A stretch of 64,000 bases of DNA, from positions 30,004-94,003 of the forward strand of contig WTPW01001273.1 of assembly GCA_009809945.1 (NCBI GenBank), given 5' to 3'. The notes under the pieces are model-generated. The model searched no databases. It had not been told where the DNA came from and worked only from the letters and a program-made list of their open reading frames with translations. Of this stretch, positions 1 through 11,079 are shown piece by piece; the stretch's first letter is position 1; each line of letters starts with the position of its first letter. Both the position numbers and the translations under genes were made by a program. This DNA comes from Gigaspora margarita. Lineage: Eukaryota > Glomeromycota > Glomeromycetes > Diversisporales > Gigasporaceae.

Positions 1-1660
1 TATTAGACAATAAAATAGTATAACTTTAAAACGCATTAACTTTTTATAGAGATAATATTTTTAAAAGCTATTTGGCAAATTTGCAGAGCTTATTATAATT
101 AACAAAGTTACTGGTCAGATTTTTAAAATGTTGCCTTTATAAAAAGTTATAGCATTTTAAAGTTAATTAAAATTGAAACACATAGCAATTATATATAAAG
201 CAATAGTAATTTTTAAAATATATCAACTTTTTATAGAGAAGGTTTTTCAAAAAAATATTTGGTAAATTTATAGAAATAATATTGCTCTACAAAGTTAACA
301 GTCAGTTTTTTAAAAAATCTCCTGTACAAAAAATATAGTGATTTAAAAATTGAAACATGTTGAGTATAGGCTTCTTGCACCATATATTATAAGAAATTGG
401 CATTTTTTTGAGTCAAAGAACAACTTTATTTAAAAGCCTAAAGGCAATTGTAATAATAAAATTCTGCCAAATTACAATTTTTTGTTTAATAGCTTTTTTT
501 CTAACTTTATATTGTTTTTCTTTACATATATTTTTTATTGTAATAAAAAATTTTACTAAGAAAATAATAAAACACGTTTTAAATAACTAGCATTTTTTTG
601 AGCCAAAGAGTAAAGGTCATGTCATTAATTACCTAATTATTTTTATTAGAGGTCTACTCTCTTACTTCTTCTTAATATAGATTTGTCAGGTTCCTATATA
701 TAATTTCAACATTTTATCCTACTAGTAAATTATCTGATTTTTGTTACTCCCTTAACTTTACTTAAGAGCCCAAAGTAAATTGTAATACTAAAATTCTGTG
801 TACATTACAATTTCATTGATGCTTTTTTAAATAAATTTGTAAATCCTTATATTTTCTTCTTTGATCCATATAACTTGGGAATTACAAGGCCAATTGTAAA
901 GATCTAACTACTATTAGAATCAGAAAAATGAGCTCTACAACTTTCAATTAAGAGCCAAAGAAGGTTTACTTATTAGTTTTTAGAGTTAGTGTTAGAGTTA
1001 GTATTAGGGTTAGAATAAAATTAAATTTATTATTTTGAATACTTAAAAATAGAAAATCTTGTATAACCATAGTAGAAATAGCAAAATACCATAGTGGAAA
1101 TAGTAATTCCCTATAATATAAAGAAAAAAATTTAATTTTGAAATACTTTTCAGAAATTAAAGTCAAAATATAATTTGTTACCTATTTTTATTACTACTAA
1201 TAATAATGTAAAAAGTACAATAACAGATTTTTGACAGATAAATATATTAGGGCTTATTTGATATTTTTTTCTAGAACTAATATAGTAAGTATAAAATTTT
1301 TAATTTATTTTATTATATTTTATCTTTATTATATTATTTACTTTATTAATAATATGCATGTTTGCTAAACTCAAGTACTGTAAAGTAATAATCAAAAAAG
1401 CTTCTTATATAATGCTAGTAGTGCCACTAATAAAAGAGTTACAAGCACAGAATGTGAAATTACTAAATACAAATAGCTAGCAACAACTATATTTTACTAA
1501 TATTTATATGAATACAATTCTGCTATTTTTGATCTAAACAAATTTTATTTGCAAAATGATTTTAGTGAATTTATAATAATTCAAGCCAAAAACCATATTT
1601 GTTGTTTTTTAAGAAAATTTAAAATTGATCTAGAAGAAAATTAGAAATTATTAACAGCAT
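1..1660. other. Gene-free AT-rich DNA
   Basis: No reading frame with coding character was found; the short open frames are low-complexity Phe/Ile/Lys-rich translations. Direct copies of a motif beginning GCATTTTTTTGAG lie near 400 and 590. A short telomere-like run of GTTAGAGTTAG/TTAGGGTTAG type lies at about 981-1016. It is too short and too internal to be a chromosome end. Confidence 0.6.
639..715. repeat. Repeat with inverted partner at 5468-5559
   Basis: This stretch reads in reverse complement at about 5468-5559; both contain blocks such as TATATATAATTTCAAC and the motif ACTCTCTT. The pair lies outside the inverted-repeat element at 2134-4997, so it may be an older insertion around it or an independent dispersed repeat. 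Identity was judged by eye. Confidence 0.5.
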
Positions 1661-1667
1661 AGTTAAA

Positions 1668-1974
1668 TCACACTACTGGTATTCAACACCTTATAATTTT
1701 ATTATAAGCTATAGTGTAATGTGAAAATCAGGTATAACACAATTTTTTGGATATTGTTTAAAAAATGACCATAATACAAAAATTTGTTTATGAAATCATT
1801 TTTGAGGCTCTAACAAAAAAAATTTCTTATGAAATTTTAGTATAATCTATGCTCCTGCTCCATTCCATGCCTTAACCCTAACTCTAATATTAATCAAAAT
1901 TTACCTTTTGTTTTTATTTTGTTTTGCATATTATATGAATTTCATATTACTGTTGTTGAACACCACAGGTGTGA
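1668..1974 (-). mobile_element. MITE, TCACACCACTGGTG family, copy 1
   Basis: About 307 bp. It aligns along nearly its whole length, in reverse complement, with 15347-15663. The ends are inverted repeats containing TCACAC(C/T)ACTGG and a short self-complementary block (GGTGTTCAACACC in the better copy). Inside is a telomere-like TTAGGGTTAAGG stretch and the shared block TTAGAGCCTCAAA. There is no coding capacity. The target duplication is unclear and the superfamily is unassigned. Confidence 0.75.
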
Positions 1975-2545
1975 TATATAATTTTTGATAATTAATATAT
2001 TATTTTTATAGTATTGATATTTAAAAAGTATAATGTTGATATCAAATAGATTCCTACTAAAAATATATAATAGTATTTTTATTAATTGTCTAGAGTTAAA
2101 AATTAAAATAAAACCTAGATAACTATTATTATAAGGGTCCTGTTTTTTATACTCCAAATTTATTATTCATACCCCTTTGCAGATTTAACATTTTTAAACT
2201 TTGAGCAAAAATTTCTTAGTAACTGCCAGATCAAATTTAGTAACTTTTTTTCTTTAAATTCTATAAATTCATCGAATTCAAATAAAAAAGTTTACTGATT
2301 TAGTTCAGTAGTTGATGAGATATCTTTGCTCAAAGTTGAAAAAAATCAAAATACTATTAAAACAAACTATACAAAATTTATTTTAAACTTTGATTAAAGA
2401 TATCTCTGCAACTACTAAACCAAATTCAATAGAATTTTTTTGCTTAAATTCTATGAATCTATAAAATTAAAATAAAAAATTATATAGAATTTAACTTATT
2501 AGTTACAGAGTTATTTTCACTCAAATTCAGTAATGGCAATTTAAT

Positions 2546-2716
2546 CAGCCAAACAAAATTTAATTGGCCATTGGCCAATACAAAATAATTTGGCCAAAAT
2601 GGCCAAAATTTTACGGCCAAAGTTGAATGTCAATTGGCCAGGCCAAATAAAATTATTTGGCCTATATGGCTGTTGGCCAATGGCCAAATAGTCAAATGGC
2701 CAACTGGCCAAATTTC
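2546..2716. repeat. TGGCCA-rich palindromic cluster, left arm
   Basis: About 170 bp dominated by the self-complementary word TGGCCA (TTGGCCATTGGCCAA, GGCCAGGCCAAA), standing out sharply in an AT-rich region. A shorter relative is in the opposite arm of the same inverted-repeat element at 4315-4402. A minus-strand open frame here is a by-product of the repeat. Confidence 0.7.
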
Positions 2717-2785
2717 TCTGTATAGCAATAAAAAAAGAAAAGTGTATAAAAATACTGTAGGAAAGCATATTAATATATAAGATAA

Positions 2786-3334
2786 CTTAAGTAGTATTTG
2801 TTAAACTATATAAAATAAAAATCTAAGTAAAGGTTTAATAAGTTATATAAAAAATAATTTAAGCGAAGATTTAATAAGTCATATTAAAAATAATTTAAGC
2901 GAAAGTATAATAAGCTATATAAAAAAAAGTAAATTAAGCGAAGGCTTAGAAAATTATATAAAGCATAATTTGAACAAAGGTTTAATAAGTAATTTGAGCA
3001 AAGGTTTAGTAAGCAAAGGTTTAGTAGGTAATTTGAGCAAAGGTTTGGTAAGCAAAGGTTTAGTAAGTAATTTGAGCAAAGGTTTAGTAAGTTATATAGA
3101 AAAACTACTTAAGTGAAGATTTAATAAATAATTTAAGCAAAGGTTCAGCAAGTTGTATAAAAAAAGAATTTAAGTGAAGGTTTAATAAGTAATATGAACA
3201 AAGGTTAGTAAGTAATTTGAGCGAAAGTTCAGTAAGTAAGTTGAGCTAAGGTTCAGTAAGTTATATTAAAAATTGAGCAAAGGTTTATTAAGTAATTTGA
3301 GCAAAGGACCAGTATATAATTTTTGAGCAAAGGT
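2786..3334. repeat. GCAAAGGTTTAGTAAG minisatellite
   Basis: Irregular tandem units of about 16-30 bp built from AATTTGAGC, GCAAAGGTTTAGTAAG and a TATATAAAAA spacer. The array continues after 3689 (GTATGTAATCTGAGTAAAG), because a hAT-like element at 3343-3688 interrupts it. Confidence 0.8.
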
Positions 3335-3342
3335 TTAGTATG

Positions 3343-3688
3343 TAGTGATACAAATCGATGAAAATTTTTCAATCAATTAGTTGATAGATTATTTTATCCA
3401 ACTAATCGATTAGTTGAATAAATAATAAATGAAACTTGGTAAAATACATATAAGGTAGCAACTAAAATAGCTGGGTTGATATTCTTATATGATCGGTTGA
3501 TTAAGCGACCAATTGTCTAGTCTATTAATTGACCAATCAACCAGTCGATTACTCGATTAGTTGGCCAATCGACTAATTGATTAGTCGACTAATTGATTAA
3601 TCAACTAAGTTGGGTCTGTAAAATTTAAATCAATTAGTTGTCAACTTTACAACCAATCGATTAATTCGATTTTTGATTCGTATCACTA
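3343..3688. mobile_element. hAT-like MITE family A, copy 1 (8-bp TSD)
   Basis: 346 bp flanked by a perfect 8-bp direct duplication TTAGTATG (3335-3342 and 3689-3696). The terminal inverted repeats begin TAGTGATAC on both ends (TAGTGATACAAATC against TAGTGATACGAATC). An 8-bp TSD with short TAG-type ends is typical of hAT elements. The interior is almost entirely the words CGATTAGTTG and CGACTAATTG in both orientations. It has no coding capacity and is inserted in a minisatellite. Confidence 0.85.
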
Positions 3689-3901
3689 TTAGTATGTAAT
3701 CTGAGTAAAGTTTTATTACTTACTATGTATTTTGTTATTATTAAATCATTAGTTAATTTACCAATAAAAACTTTTACTAATTTCGTCAAATGGGATTCTT
3801 TAAATACTCCAATCTCATTTTCCAATTTCAAAATTTTAATACATAAATAAAATCATTTATTTCTGAAATATGCTATTTTTTTTTATTAAAGATATCGAAA
3901 C

Positions 3902-4084
3902 TAGTGATACAAATTGCCAAAAATTTTGCAATCGATTAGTTGTCAACTTTTCGATTAATCAATTTTTAATCAATTTTTGTTTGATTTTTATTCGATTTTA
4001 ATATAAGTTGCCAAAAATTTTTCAATCGATTAGTTGTCAACTTTTCAATTAGTTGCAACTTTTCGATTTCGATTTGTATCACTA
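3902..4084. mobile_element. hAT-like MITE family A, copy 2 (8-bp TSD)
   Basis: 183 bp with perfect 8-bp flanks ATCGAAAC (3894-3901 and 4085-4092) and inverted ends TAGTGATACAAAT. The interior has the same CGATTAGTTG words as copy 1 but is about half as long, so copies differ mainly in the number of internal motifs. Confidence 0.87.
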
Positions 4085-4107
4085 ATCGAAACCTAAGCAT
4101 CATTAAA

Positions 4108-4271
4108 CACGAAGCTAAAAGGTATATAAGGCATATAAATAAACTTAATTCTAGCTATATCATTAAATGCTGAAATTATATAATTAATACACAAAGCTAA
4201 AAGGTATATAAAGCATATAAATAAACTTAATTCTAGCTATATCATTCAATGCTAAAATTATATAATTAATT
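4108..4271. repeat. Tandem duplication, 82-bp unit
   Basis: Two adjacent copies of an 82-bp unit containing AGCTAAAAGGTATATAA and TTCTAGCTATATCATT, differing at a few positions. Confidence 0.8.
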
Positions 4272-4314
4272 AGTAATAAACATGTATTAATATTGGACCA
4301 ATCAAATTACTAGC

Positions 4315-4402
4315 TTTGTTTGCCATTTCAGCCAAAAATAAAATTTATATTTTTGGCCTTTTGGCCATGGCCATTGGCCGGCCAAATTGCTAAGTGACAT
4401 CA
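4315..4402. repeat. TGGCCA-rich palindromic cluster, right arm
   Basis: A short cluster with GGCCATGGCCATTGGCCGGCC. It lies in the right arm of the inverted-repeat element and corresponds loosely to the cluster at 2546-2716. Confidence 0.6.
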
Positions 4403-5009
4403 CTGCTCAAATTATAAAAATCCAAAATATCTATCAAAACAAAAGTTGCACCAAAATTTTTCCAAAATTTAAACAAAAATAACTTAGCAACCATTATGCC
4501 AAATTCAATAAAAATTTTTATTTGAATTCTATGAAGGCATAGTATTCAAATAAAAAATTATTGAATTTGGCTTGATGGTTGTTAAGATATTTTTATATAA
4601 AGTTTGAAAAAAATTTTTGTACAGCTATGTTTTGATAGATGTTTTGGATTTTTTTAAAAAATTTGAGTGAATATAACTCTGTAATTAAAAGTTAAATTCT
4701 ATGAATTTTTTATTTTAATTCTACAGATTCATAGAATTCAAACAAAAAAAAGTTCATTGAATTTGGCTTAGTAGTTGCAGAAATAACTTTGCTCAAATTT
4801 TTGATTTTTTCAAACTTTAAGCAAAGACTAAAATTCAATGAACTTTTTTATTTGAATTCTATGAATCCATAGAATTTAAAAAAAAAGATTATTAAATTTA
4901 ACTAGTAGTTACTAAGATATCTTCGCTCAAAGTTTAAAAAAAGTTAAATCTGCAAGGGGTATGAATAATAAATTTTGAGTATAAAAAATAGGACCCTATT
5001 ATAATTATA

Positions 5010-6080
5010 ATTTATTAATTCCAATTTTTTATTTTTTCAAAATTTGCTAAGATTTCTATATAGCTATAAATAAACCAAATATTAAATATAAAGTAATAAA
5101 TAAAAAATTTAAATTATATATATACAATTTGTATTAATATTAAAGTATTGAGCTATTATATCTTGTAAAAAATAATGAATATAAAGGTTGCATTTAATAT
5201 TATAGAAATAAAGACCAGAATATGAGTATTGATTATTATAAAATTTCAATTATCTGCTTTTTTTTTATATCAAGAGTTTTTAGTATAAATACCAGTTAAA
5301 ATTTTTGAATATTCATAATATTAAAAGGATAGAGTATTTGAACAATTATTTTTTTTATAAACCATTAATAAATTTTTTAGCAACTTAACAACTCCTATAT
5401 TTTGGCCTCTATTAGTTATTAATTTGAATAATAAGAAAAGTAACAAAATTCAAATGATTTTTTAGAAGAGAGAGATAAAAAAGTTGAAATTATATATAAA
5501 GGACCTGCCAAATATATATTAAGAAAGTGGGAAGAGAGTACACTCTGATAAAAAATAATTATCTGATTAATAACATATTTCTAAAAATTTTTTGTAATGT
5601 ATTAAATAATTGTATATTAAATATAATTGATTTGGAGATCATTTTTTTACTAATAAAATTTGCTTACTGACCTATTCTGACTGGCTAACTAAAACAGTTG
5701 AGAATATTCTTTATCTATTTTAAAATTATTGTTAACTTCTTTAAAAAGTAGAATTTTTGATTATTTTGATAGTAGAGGCCTATAGACTAATAAACTCCTT
5801 TTTATTTGTTTTTCTTTATAACCTTAAGCTTTATTTTTTAAAAAATTTATTTTAAATAAAAATTAAATAAAGCCTATCAGCCAATTACATAATGTCCTAT
5901 AAGGAAAATATAGCTAAGTAACAATAATTGATACCTATAAATAATAGTAAACCATGCAAAAAATTTCAAAAAAATGGATTTGTAAAAAAACTTAATTACT
6001 TATAGAAGCCAACTTTTTGTTATTAAGTGCTACTGCAAATACTAATTGTTAAACAAAAATAGTATATTGTTATTGTTGGA
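5010..6080. other. Gene-free AT-rich DNA
   Basis: No coding frame, RNA gene or well-bounded repeat was seen, apart from the inverted partner (5468-5559) of the repeat at 639-715. Confidence 0.55.
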
Positions 6081-6088
6081 TTTAATTA

Positions 6089-6394
6089 CCATATTTTCTG
6101 AAAATAAGCTACCTCCAAAAGAAGCTACCACTCATTTTTTTAAAATTTTTTAAAAAAATTATTAGTGTTACTTATAAATGTTTAAATTTTACTAAAGAAA
6201 AAAGTGTGATTAAATAAAGTTGTTCAAGACATCGAAATACATCTATAATAATAATTTGGTAGCATTTGGACAACTTCTTATTAGTACATTTTTCAAATTT
6301 TTCAAAAAATTAAACAATCTGAAAATATGCTATTCTCACATTTTTTGTATAACTTTTTGGCCAAAAAGGGTAGCTTATTTTTAGACAAATACGG
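6089..6394. mobile_element. TA-flanked MITE with CCGTATTT ends
   Basis: 306 bp with inverted ends (CCATATTTTCTGAAAATAAG against CCGTATTTGTCTAAAAATAA) followed inward by GCTACC on both sides. TA flanks both ends (6087-6088 and 6395-6396). A TA target suggests Tc1/mariner relatives. There is no internal coding frame. Confidence 0.7.
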
Positions 6395-6692
6395 TATATG
6401 TTCTATTCAAATTTGGATGACTGTATTTCATGTAATAATGCTTATGAGCATTATTTAGAAAATTGTGACCCCTAAAAATTTTATATATAACCTCAAAATA
6501 ACACTCATGCCCATTTCATAATAATGCACACACCCCTATAAAATAATCTGATTTACTAGTAGTAGATTTCATCTATATATAATGATAATACTACTATACA
6601 AATGATTTGGATAGTTTTGATATCTCTGGGATTACTCTACTCTAGCATATTTCACTTAAAGTGAAAGTTCTTAATTGTAAAGTATAGCCAGC

Positions 6693-6757
6693 ATGTGCAT
6701 TATTTAGAAAACTAGAATTTGTAAAAAATTACTTATTGTTTCAAAATAATGCACATG
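6693..6757. repeat. Small palindrome with GTGCATTATTT ends
   Basis: ATGTGCATTATTT and its complement AATAATGCACAT bound about 65 bp. Related words recur at about 6440-6540, 6760-6810 and 7675-7740, suggesting scattered remnants of one small inverted-repeat family. Confidence 0.5.
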
Positions 6758-7223
6758 TATGTACTCTAAATAATGTGCATATACTCAAAATAATGCACAG
6801 ATTGGCATTATTATATAAAAATATAGTACCCAAATTTCACAAAATCAAATTCTAATTTGTACAGATTGATCTCTAATTTGTGAACAAATAATTGATAATT
6901 AGCAGATTTTATATAGTTTACAGATTTTGAATGAATAATAATCTGGAATCCATGGTTTGATGAATAAAATTTGATGGTGATATTTTTAGCTAGAAATTAT
7001 TTAAGATAATATTTTTTTGGCCCAAAATTAAATAAAAAAAATTCTTTAATTAACAGTATTTAATTATTGAATTTTGAACAAATTGAATGAAAAATCTGCA
7101 ATCTGCATGTTCAAATAGATTTGTACACAGATTTGGATAGTTGTACAAAAATACAGATTTTGAATGGATTATCTAAATTGCAGGTCAACAGATCACACCT
7201 CAAGTTGGATTAGTCAACTTATA

Positions 7224-7407
7224 CAGTCTAACCCCGCTATAGTCACATCTGAAATAGTCACATTTTCTTGAGACTATATACCAATCATTTGCAGTTATAT
7301 AAAATTAACTCTCGCTATAATCACATGATGTGACTATTACTATGTTTCTCTCACTATAGTCACATCAAGTTTCTGCCAGACAGTGTGACTATAGCGGGGT
7401 TAGACTG
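7224..7407. mobile_element. pogo/Tigger-like MITE (TA target)
   Basis: 184 bp with essentially perfect inverted ends CAGTCTAACCCCGCTATAGT and TA on each side (7222-7223 and 7408-7409). CAGT ends at a TA target are typical of the pogo/Tigger branch of Tc1/mariner. Inside, ATAGTCACAT and complements recur. It has no coding capacity. Confidence 0.85.
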
Positions 7408-8018
7408 TATAGGGGGTCACCAAAATTCTTGGTTAGGGATATTTCGGAGTGCATTGGAATTAAGGTTAGCTGGATTGAAATTGATCATTTTGCCCCAAGA
7501 TCATAAAAAAATTTTACTAATAAATCATATCTATTCATTAAGTAAAAGATATCTAGCTGATAATTTTACTATAGAACCTGCTAACTAAATGCATATCTAG
7601 ATCTGATGCATCTGATCTGGAAATTTGGAGAGAACCCTGTAAAAATCTGTATTAGTTACCAAACTGCCAATTTTTGTGCATAATAATATTACCTTATTGT
7701 TAAAAAATAACAGGCATAGGCATTATTTAGAATAATAACCCAAATTAAGCTTAATTTAGGCCAATATCATAATTTACCCTGCATGTTATTTTGTGACAAT
7801 ATGGTAACTGTCTATATTATGCTTTAATTTTCACCAACTGAAGAACAATATAGATTGAAATTAATACAGTTCAGGACAGCATAAAACATCCACTCTATAC
7901 ATATAAGGTGCGAATTTTTGATGATTATATAATCAATTATGATTGCCTAATTTTGTAAAATTAGTTCTGATTGGTTAATTAAACATATACCTTTTTTTTA
8001 TATTAAACGCCAATTTTT

Positions 8019-8166
8019 TAAATCATTATAAACTTTAACTATTAATAATTTCTTTAAATCATAATAAAAAATCCTCTAACAGAAATATAAGATTAGTTAA
8101 AAATCTATTAATTTGTCAGAGGGTTTTTTGATTTAACTTGTTTTAAAAAAATTATAATGATCTAAA
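8019..8166. repeat. Imperfect palindrome, about 150 bp
   Basis: The left half (AAATCATAATAAAAAATCC, then CTCTAAC) pairs with the right half (GTCAGAGGGTTTTTTGATT), and the outer parts pair through CATTATAA and TTATAATG. Probably a degenerate small inverted-repeat transposon. Confidence 0.5.
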
Positions 8167-8199
8167 GTTTTATTAATAAAAAGTGTATGCGTTTCGCTG

Positions 8200-9240
8200 T
8201 CTCAAACTGTATAACTCTGAAAATATATAATTCAAATTCACTAAAAAACCTTAGTATAATATTATAAGTTAATAAAAAAACCAAATTTTTACTAAATCTT
8301 ATCGTTATATTCACAAGAAAAAAAACTTTAAGCTCGTAAAATTGCTTTAATATTATCTTTAAATCACCTTTAAGTCACAAAAAAAACTAGTTTATTTATT
8401 AAAAATTCTTTATCATTTAAATATTTGTATCTATTACTTAATTTTATTTTCGTAGGAAGTATTTATAGTATTTATTGTTATTTCATTCTCATCCAAAAAA
8501 AAAAAAACAATTACGTTCAACCCTTTTATAGCAAACTGACGATTTTGGAAGGAAAAAAAATTTTGCCATAGAAAAAAATTATAATGTTTTATTAAGAATG
8601 CTTAGTGTTTTTTCGTATTGAACAATTATTATAGTGTTCATTATAGAGTCGACCATATATAAAGAATAAATTATAAAGTTCGTTAAATATACATAGTTTT
8701 TTTAAAAAAAATTAAATATAAATCCGCTAAGCAATTTTTTTCTTTTTGCTAAAAATTAGAAAATAGGTGATTGATCAATTACAAGGTGAAAAACGTTGTT
8801 TTCAAATTAATATTAATAGACATAAATTAAAAAATGGCGCAGAACAATTGTTACCTTTTTTGATGGTTAATATTCTGAATTGGTTAATAATTTTAAATTC
8901 TTTTCAGTTGAAGAAAAATCAACAGATCTAAAAGATTGCAAACAACTGAACATCAGTTGAAACTAAATTTAATCAGTTGCCTGTTTTGGAATTATTAGAT
9001 TATTACGAATATAAAGCAATCATGGACCGCCAAATACAAGGCTCATGTAAAAGTCGGCATACTTTATGCAATGTGTGAGACCACCGACTGATGCAAATTC
9101 AGCCGATGTATCTGCATATTTAATTTAACCAGAAGTATCCAATTACGTAATGATATATCACGTGTGTAAAATTCATTGTGAAAATTTATACTATAAAAAT
9201 TGATTAAGTGTAACGCCAATAACGTTTCACAATATGGCAG
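8200..9240. other. Gene-free interval upstream of the F-box/LRR gene
   Basis: No coding frame is visible. GC rises towards 9000-9240. An E-box-type CACGTG lies near 9158-9163, about 120 bp before the downstream start codon. The distal promoter of the F-box/LRR gene is presumably here. Confidence 0.45.
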
Positions 9241-9245
9241 ATATG

Positions 9246-9256
9246 ATATAAATACT
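9246..9256 (+). promoter_or_regulatory. Possible TATA element of the F-box/LRR gene
   Basis: GATATAAATAC lies about 30 bp upstream of the ATG at 9280. If it directs transcription at the usual distance the 5' leader would be very short. AT-rich background makes chance matches common, so confidence is low. Confidence 0.3.
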
Positions 9257-9279
9257 GTATCTTACGCCTTGTCTGTTAC

Positions 9280-11079
9280 ATGCACAATAAAATGTTAGCA
9301 TTACCGAACGAATGCCTTTTCGAAATCTTTAATAATTTACGGACTAATTATAAACGTCTATTTTCATGTCTTCTCGTAAACCGTCATTGGTGTAGAATTA
9401 TTATACCAATATTATGGAGAGAACCACTTAAACATGTGAACAATAGGAAACTTATAAGTTCATACCTTTTAGCATTAAATGCTGAAGAACAAGCTCTATT
9501 AATCCCTTTTAAAATTATCCTTCCAAATTATTCAAATCCATTATTTGAATATACGAGTTATACTGAAGTTGTTGGTCGTTTTCTTTATGATGGAATTACA
9601 AGTTGGCTTAATGAAGGCTACTATAAACCAAGAATTCATGATTTTGATGAGCGTGTAAGTGCCGTTAGAAGTTCTTTAATCGCAATGTTTTTGCGAACGA
9701 GTAAGTCACTTAAATATTTAAGCCTTAGAGGAATTATTTTTAATAGTGTAATTCGAAATCTTCATGAAAGTACTACTATTATTTCTTTAGAGTCTTGTTG
9801 CAATCATTTTGGTTCTGTAGGAATAAAAGCATTAATGGAAGCTATTAGCAAATTCACTTATCTGACTTCATTAAAGATTTATGATCGACTTAGTTCTGAG
9901 AATGTAAAATCATTAGCAGAGGCTCTTTGCAAAAACATCTCTCTAACTTCTTTAAGTCTTGGTAAAATTAGTATCGGTATTGAAGAAAGTAAAGCATTAA
10001 TGGAGGCACTTTGCAAAACAACCTCTTTGACTTCTTTAGATCTTAAAGGTTGTAATTTTAGTACTGAGAGTTGCAAAACTTTAGTTAAGGCTTTTCAGAT
10101 CAACGATACAATAACATCTTTAGATCTTTACGGTGTTGGTTTTAGTATAGAAGGAGGAAAAGCATTGGCAGAGGCTCTTTGTATGAATAATACTCTAATT
10201 TCTTTGAATATTGGCAGCAATGATATTGACATTGAAGGTGGAAAAGCATTGGCAAAGGTACTTGATAAGAATACTACTCTAACTTCTTTAGATCTTCGTA
10301 AGAATAATATTGGTATTGAAGGAACAAAAGCATTGGCAAAGGCTCTTTATAAGAATACTTCTCTAACCTCTTTAAATCTTAGTAATAATAATATCGCTTT
10401 GGAGGGAATAAAAGCATTAGTCGAGGCTTTTTATAAGAATACTGCTCTAACTTCTTTAGACCTTGGTTATAATAATATCGATTCGGAAGGAGTGAAAGCA
10501 TTAGCTAAGACTTTTTGTAAGAACACTACTATAACTTCGTTAATTCTTAACAATAATAAAATTAATGCTGAAGGAGGAAAGGCGTTAGCAAATGCGCTTT
10601 GTATGAACACTACTCTAATTTCTTTGGATCTTTGGGGTAACCAGCTAGAATCAGAGGGTGGAAATTCATTAGCAGAGGCGCTTTATATAAATACTACATT
10701 GTCTTCGTTAAATCTTGGCATAAATAATATTGGCACTGAAGGAGCAAAAGCATTGGCAAATGCTCTTTGCAAGAATACTTCTCTCACCTCTTTATGTCTT
10801 AGTCAGAATAGCATCGATTCGGAGGGAGTAAAAGCGCTAGCAGAAGCTCTTAGTAGGAATACTACACTTACTTCTTTGTTTCTTAGCAGTAACAATATTG
10901 GTGATGAAGGAGGAAAATTATTAGCTAAAGCTCTTCATGTAAATACAGCTCTAAATTGTTTAGTTCTTCACCATGCTAATATTGGTATCGAAGGAGGAAA
11001 AAAATTAGTAGAGGCTTTTCATAAAAATAATACTTTAACTTCCTTACATTTTTTGATTGGCAATAATATTAGTTATTAA
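9280..11079 (+). CDS. F-box protein with RNI-type leucine-rich repeats
   Basis: A complete 599-residue intron-less frame. Residues about 5-50 form an F-box (LALPNECLFEIFNNL, later LLVNRHWCRIIIPILWREP), the module that binds Skp1 in SCF ubiquitin ligases. From about residue 165 to the end there are some 16 leucine-rich repeats of about 28 residues, consensus LTSLDLxxNNIGxEGxKALA, of the ribonuclease-inhibitor/NLRC3 type that forms a substrate-binding horseshoe. Inferred role: substrate receptor of a cytosolic SCF ligase; target unknown. There is no signal peptide or membrane segment. The repeats near residues 200-280 are more diverged than the central ones. A second ATG four codons downstream is also possible as the start. 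No stop or frameshift interrupts it. Such F-box/LRR genes are strongly expanded in arbuscular mycorrhizal fungi. Confidence 0.9.
   Translation: MHNKMLALPNECLFEIFNNLRTNYKRLFSCLLVNRHWCRIIIPILWREPLKHVNNRKLISSYLLALNAEEQALLIPFKIILPNYSNPLFEYTSYTEVVGRFLYDGITSWLNEGYYKPRIHDFDERVSAVRSSLIAMFLRTSKSLKYLSLRGIIFNSVIRNLHESTTIISLESCCNHFGSVGIKALMEAISKFTYLTSLKIYDRLSSENVKSLAEALCKNISLTSLSLGKISIGIEESKALMEALCKTTSLTSLDLKGCNFSTESCKTLVKAFQINDTITSLDLYGVGFSIEGGKALAEALCMNNTLISLNIGSNDIDIEGGKALAKVLDKNTTLTSLDLRKNNIGIEGTKALAKALYKNTSLTSLNLSNNNIALEGIKALVEAFYKNTALTSLDLGYNNIDSEGVKALAKTFCKNTTITSLILNNNKINAEGGKALANALCMNTTLISLDLWGNQLESEGGNSLAEALYINTTLSSLNLGINNIGTEGAKALANALCKNTSLTSLCLSQNSIDSEGVKALAEALSRNTTLTSLFLSSNNIGDEGGKLLAKALHVNTALNCLVLHHANIGIEGGKKLVEAFHKNNTLTSLHFLIGNNISY

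Larger units (their letters stand above)
2134..4997. mobile_element. 2.9-kb inverted-repeat (foldback-like) element
   Basis: The ends are inverted copies: AGGGTCCTGTTTTTTATACT at 2134, and its near complement ending AGGACCCT at 4997. The arms continue inward for roughly 400 bp on each side, sharing the mirrored motifs ATTCATACCCCTTTGCAG and TGCAACTACTAA. ATTATA lies directly outside both ends (2128-2133 and 4998-5003), a possible target duplication. Between the arms are two GGCCA-rich clusters, a minisatellite and two later hAT-like insertions. No transposase frame is visible, so it is probably non-autonomous. Confidence 0.7.

Noticed and set aside
981-1016. Chromosome end or interstitial telomere
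   Set aside because: Only a few irregular TTAGGG-like units; similar short runs occur inside MITEs elsewhere in the window.
2541-2768. 75-codon minus frame over the TGGCCA cluster
   Set aside because: Generated by the TGGCCA repeat (recurrent Gly-Gln-Trp-Pro translation).
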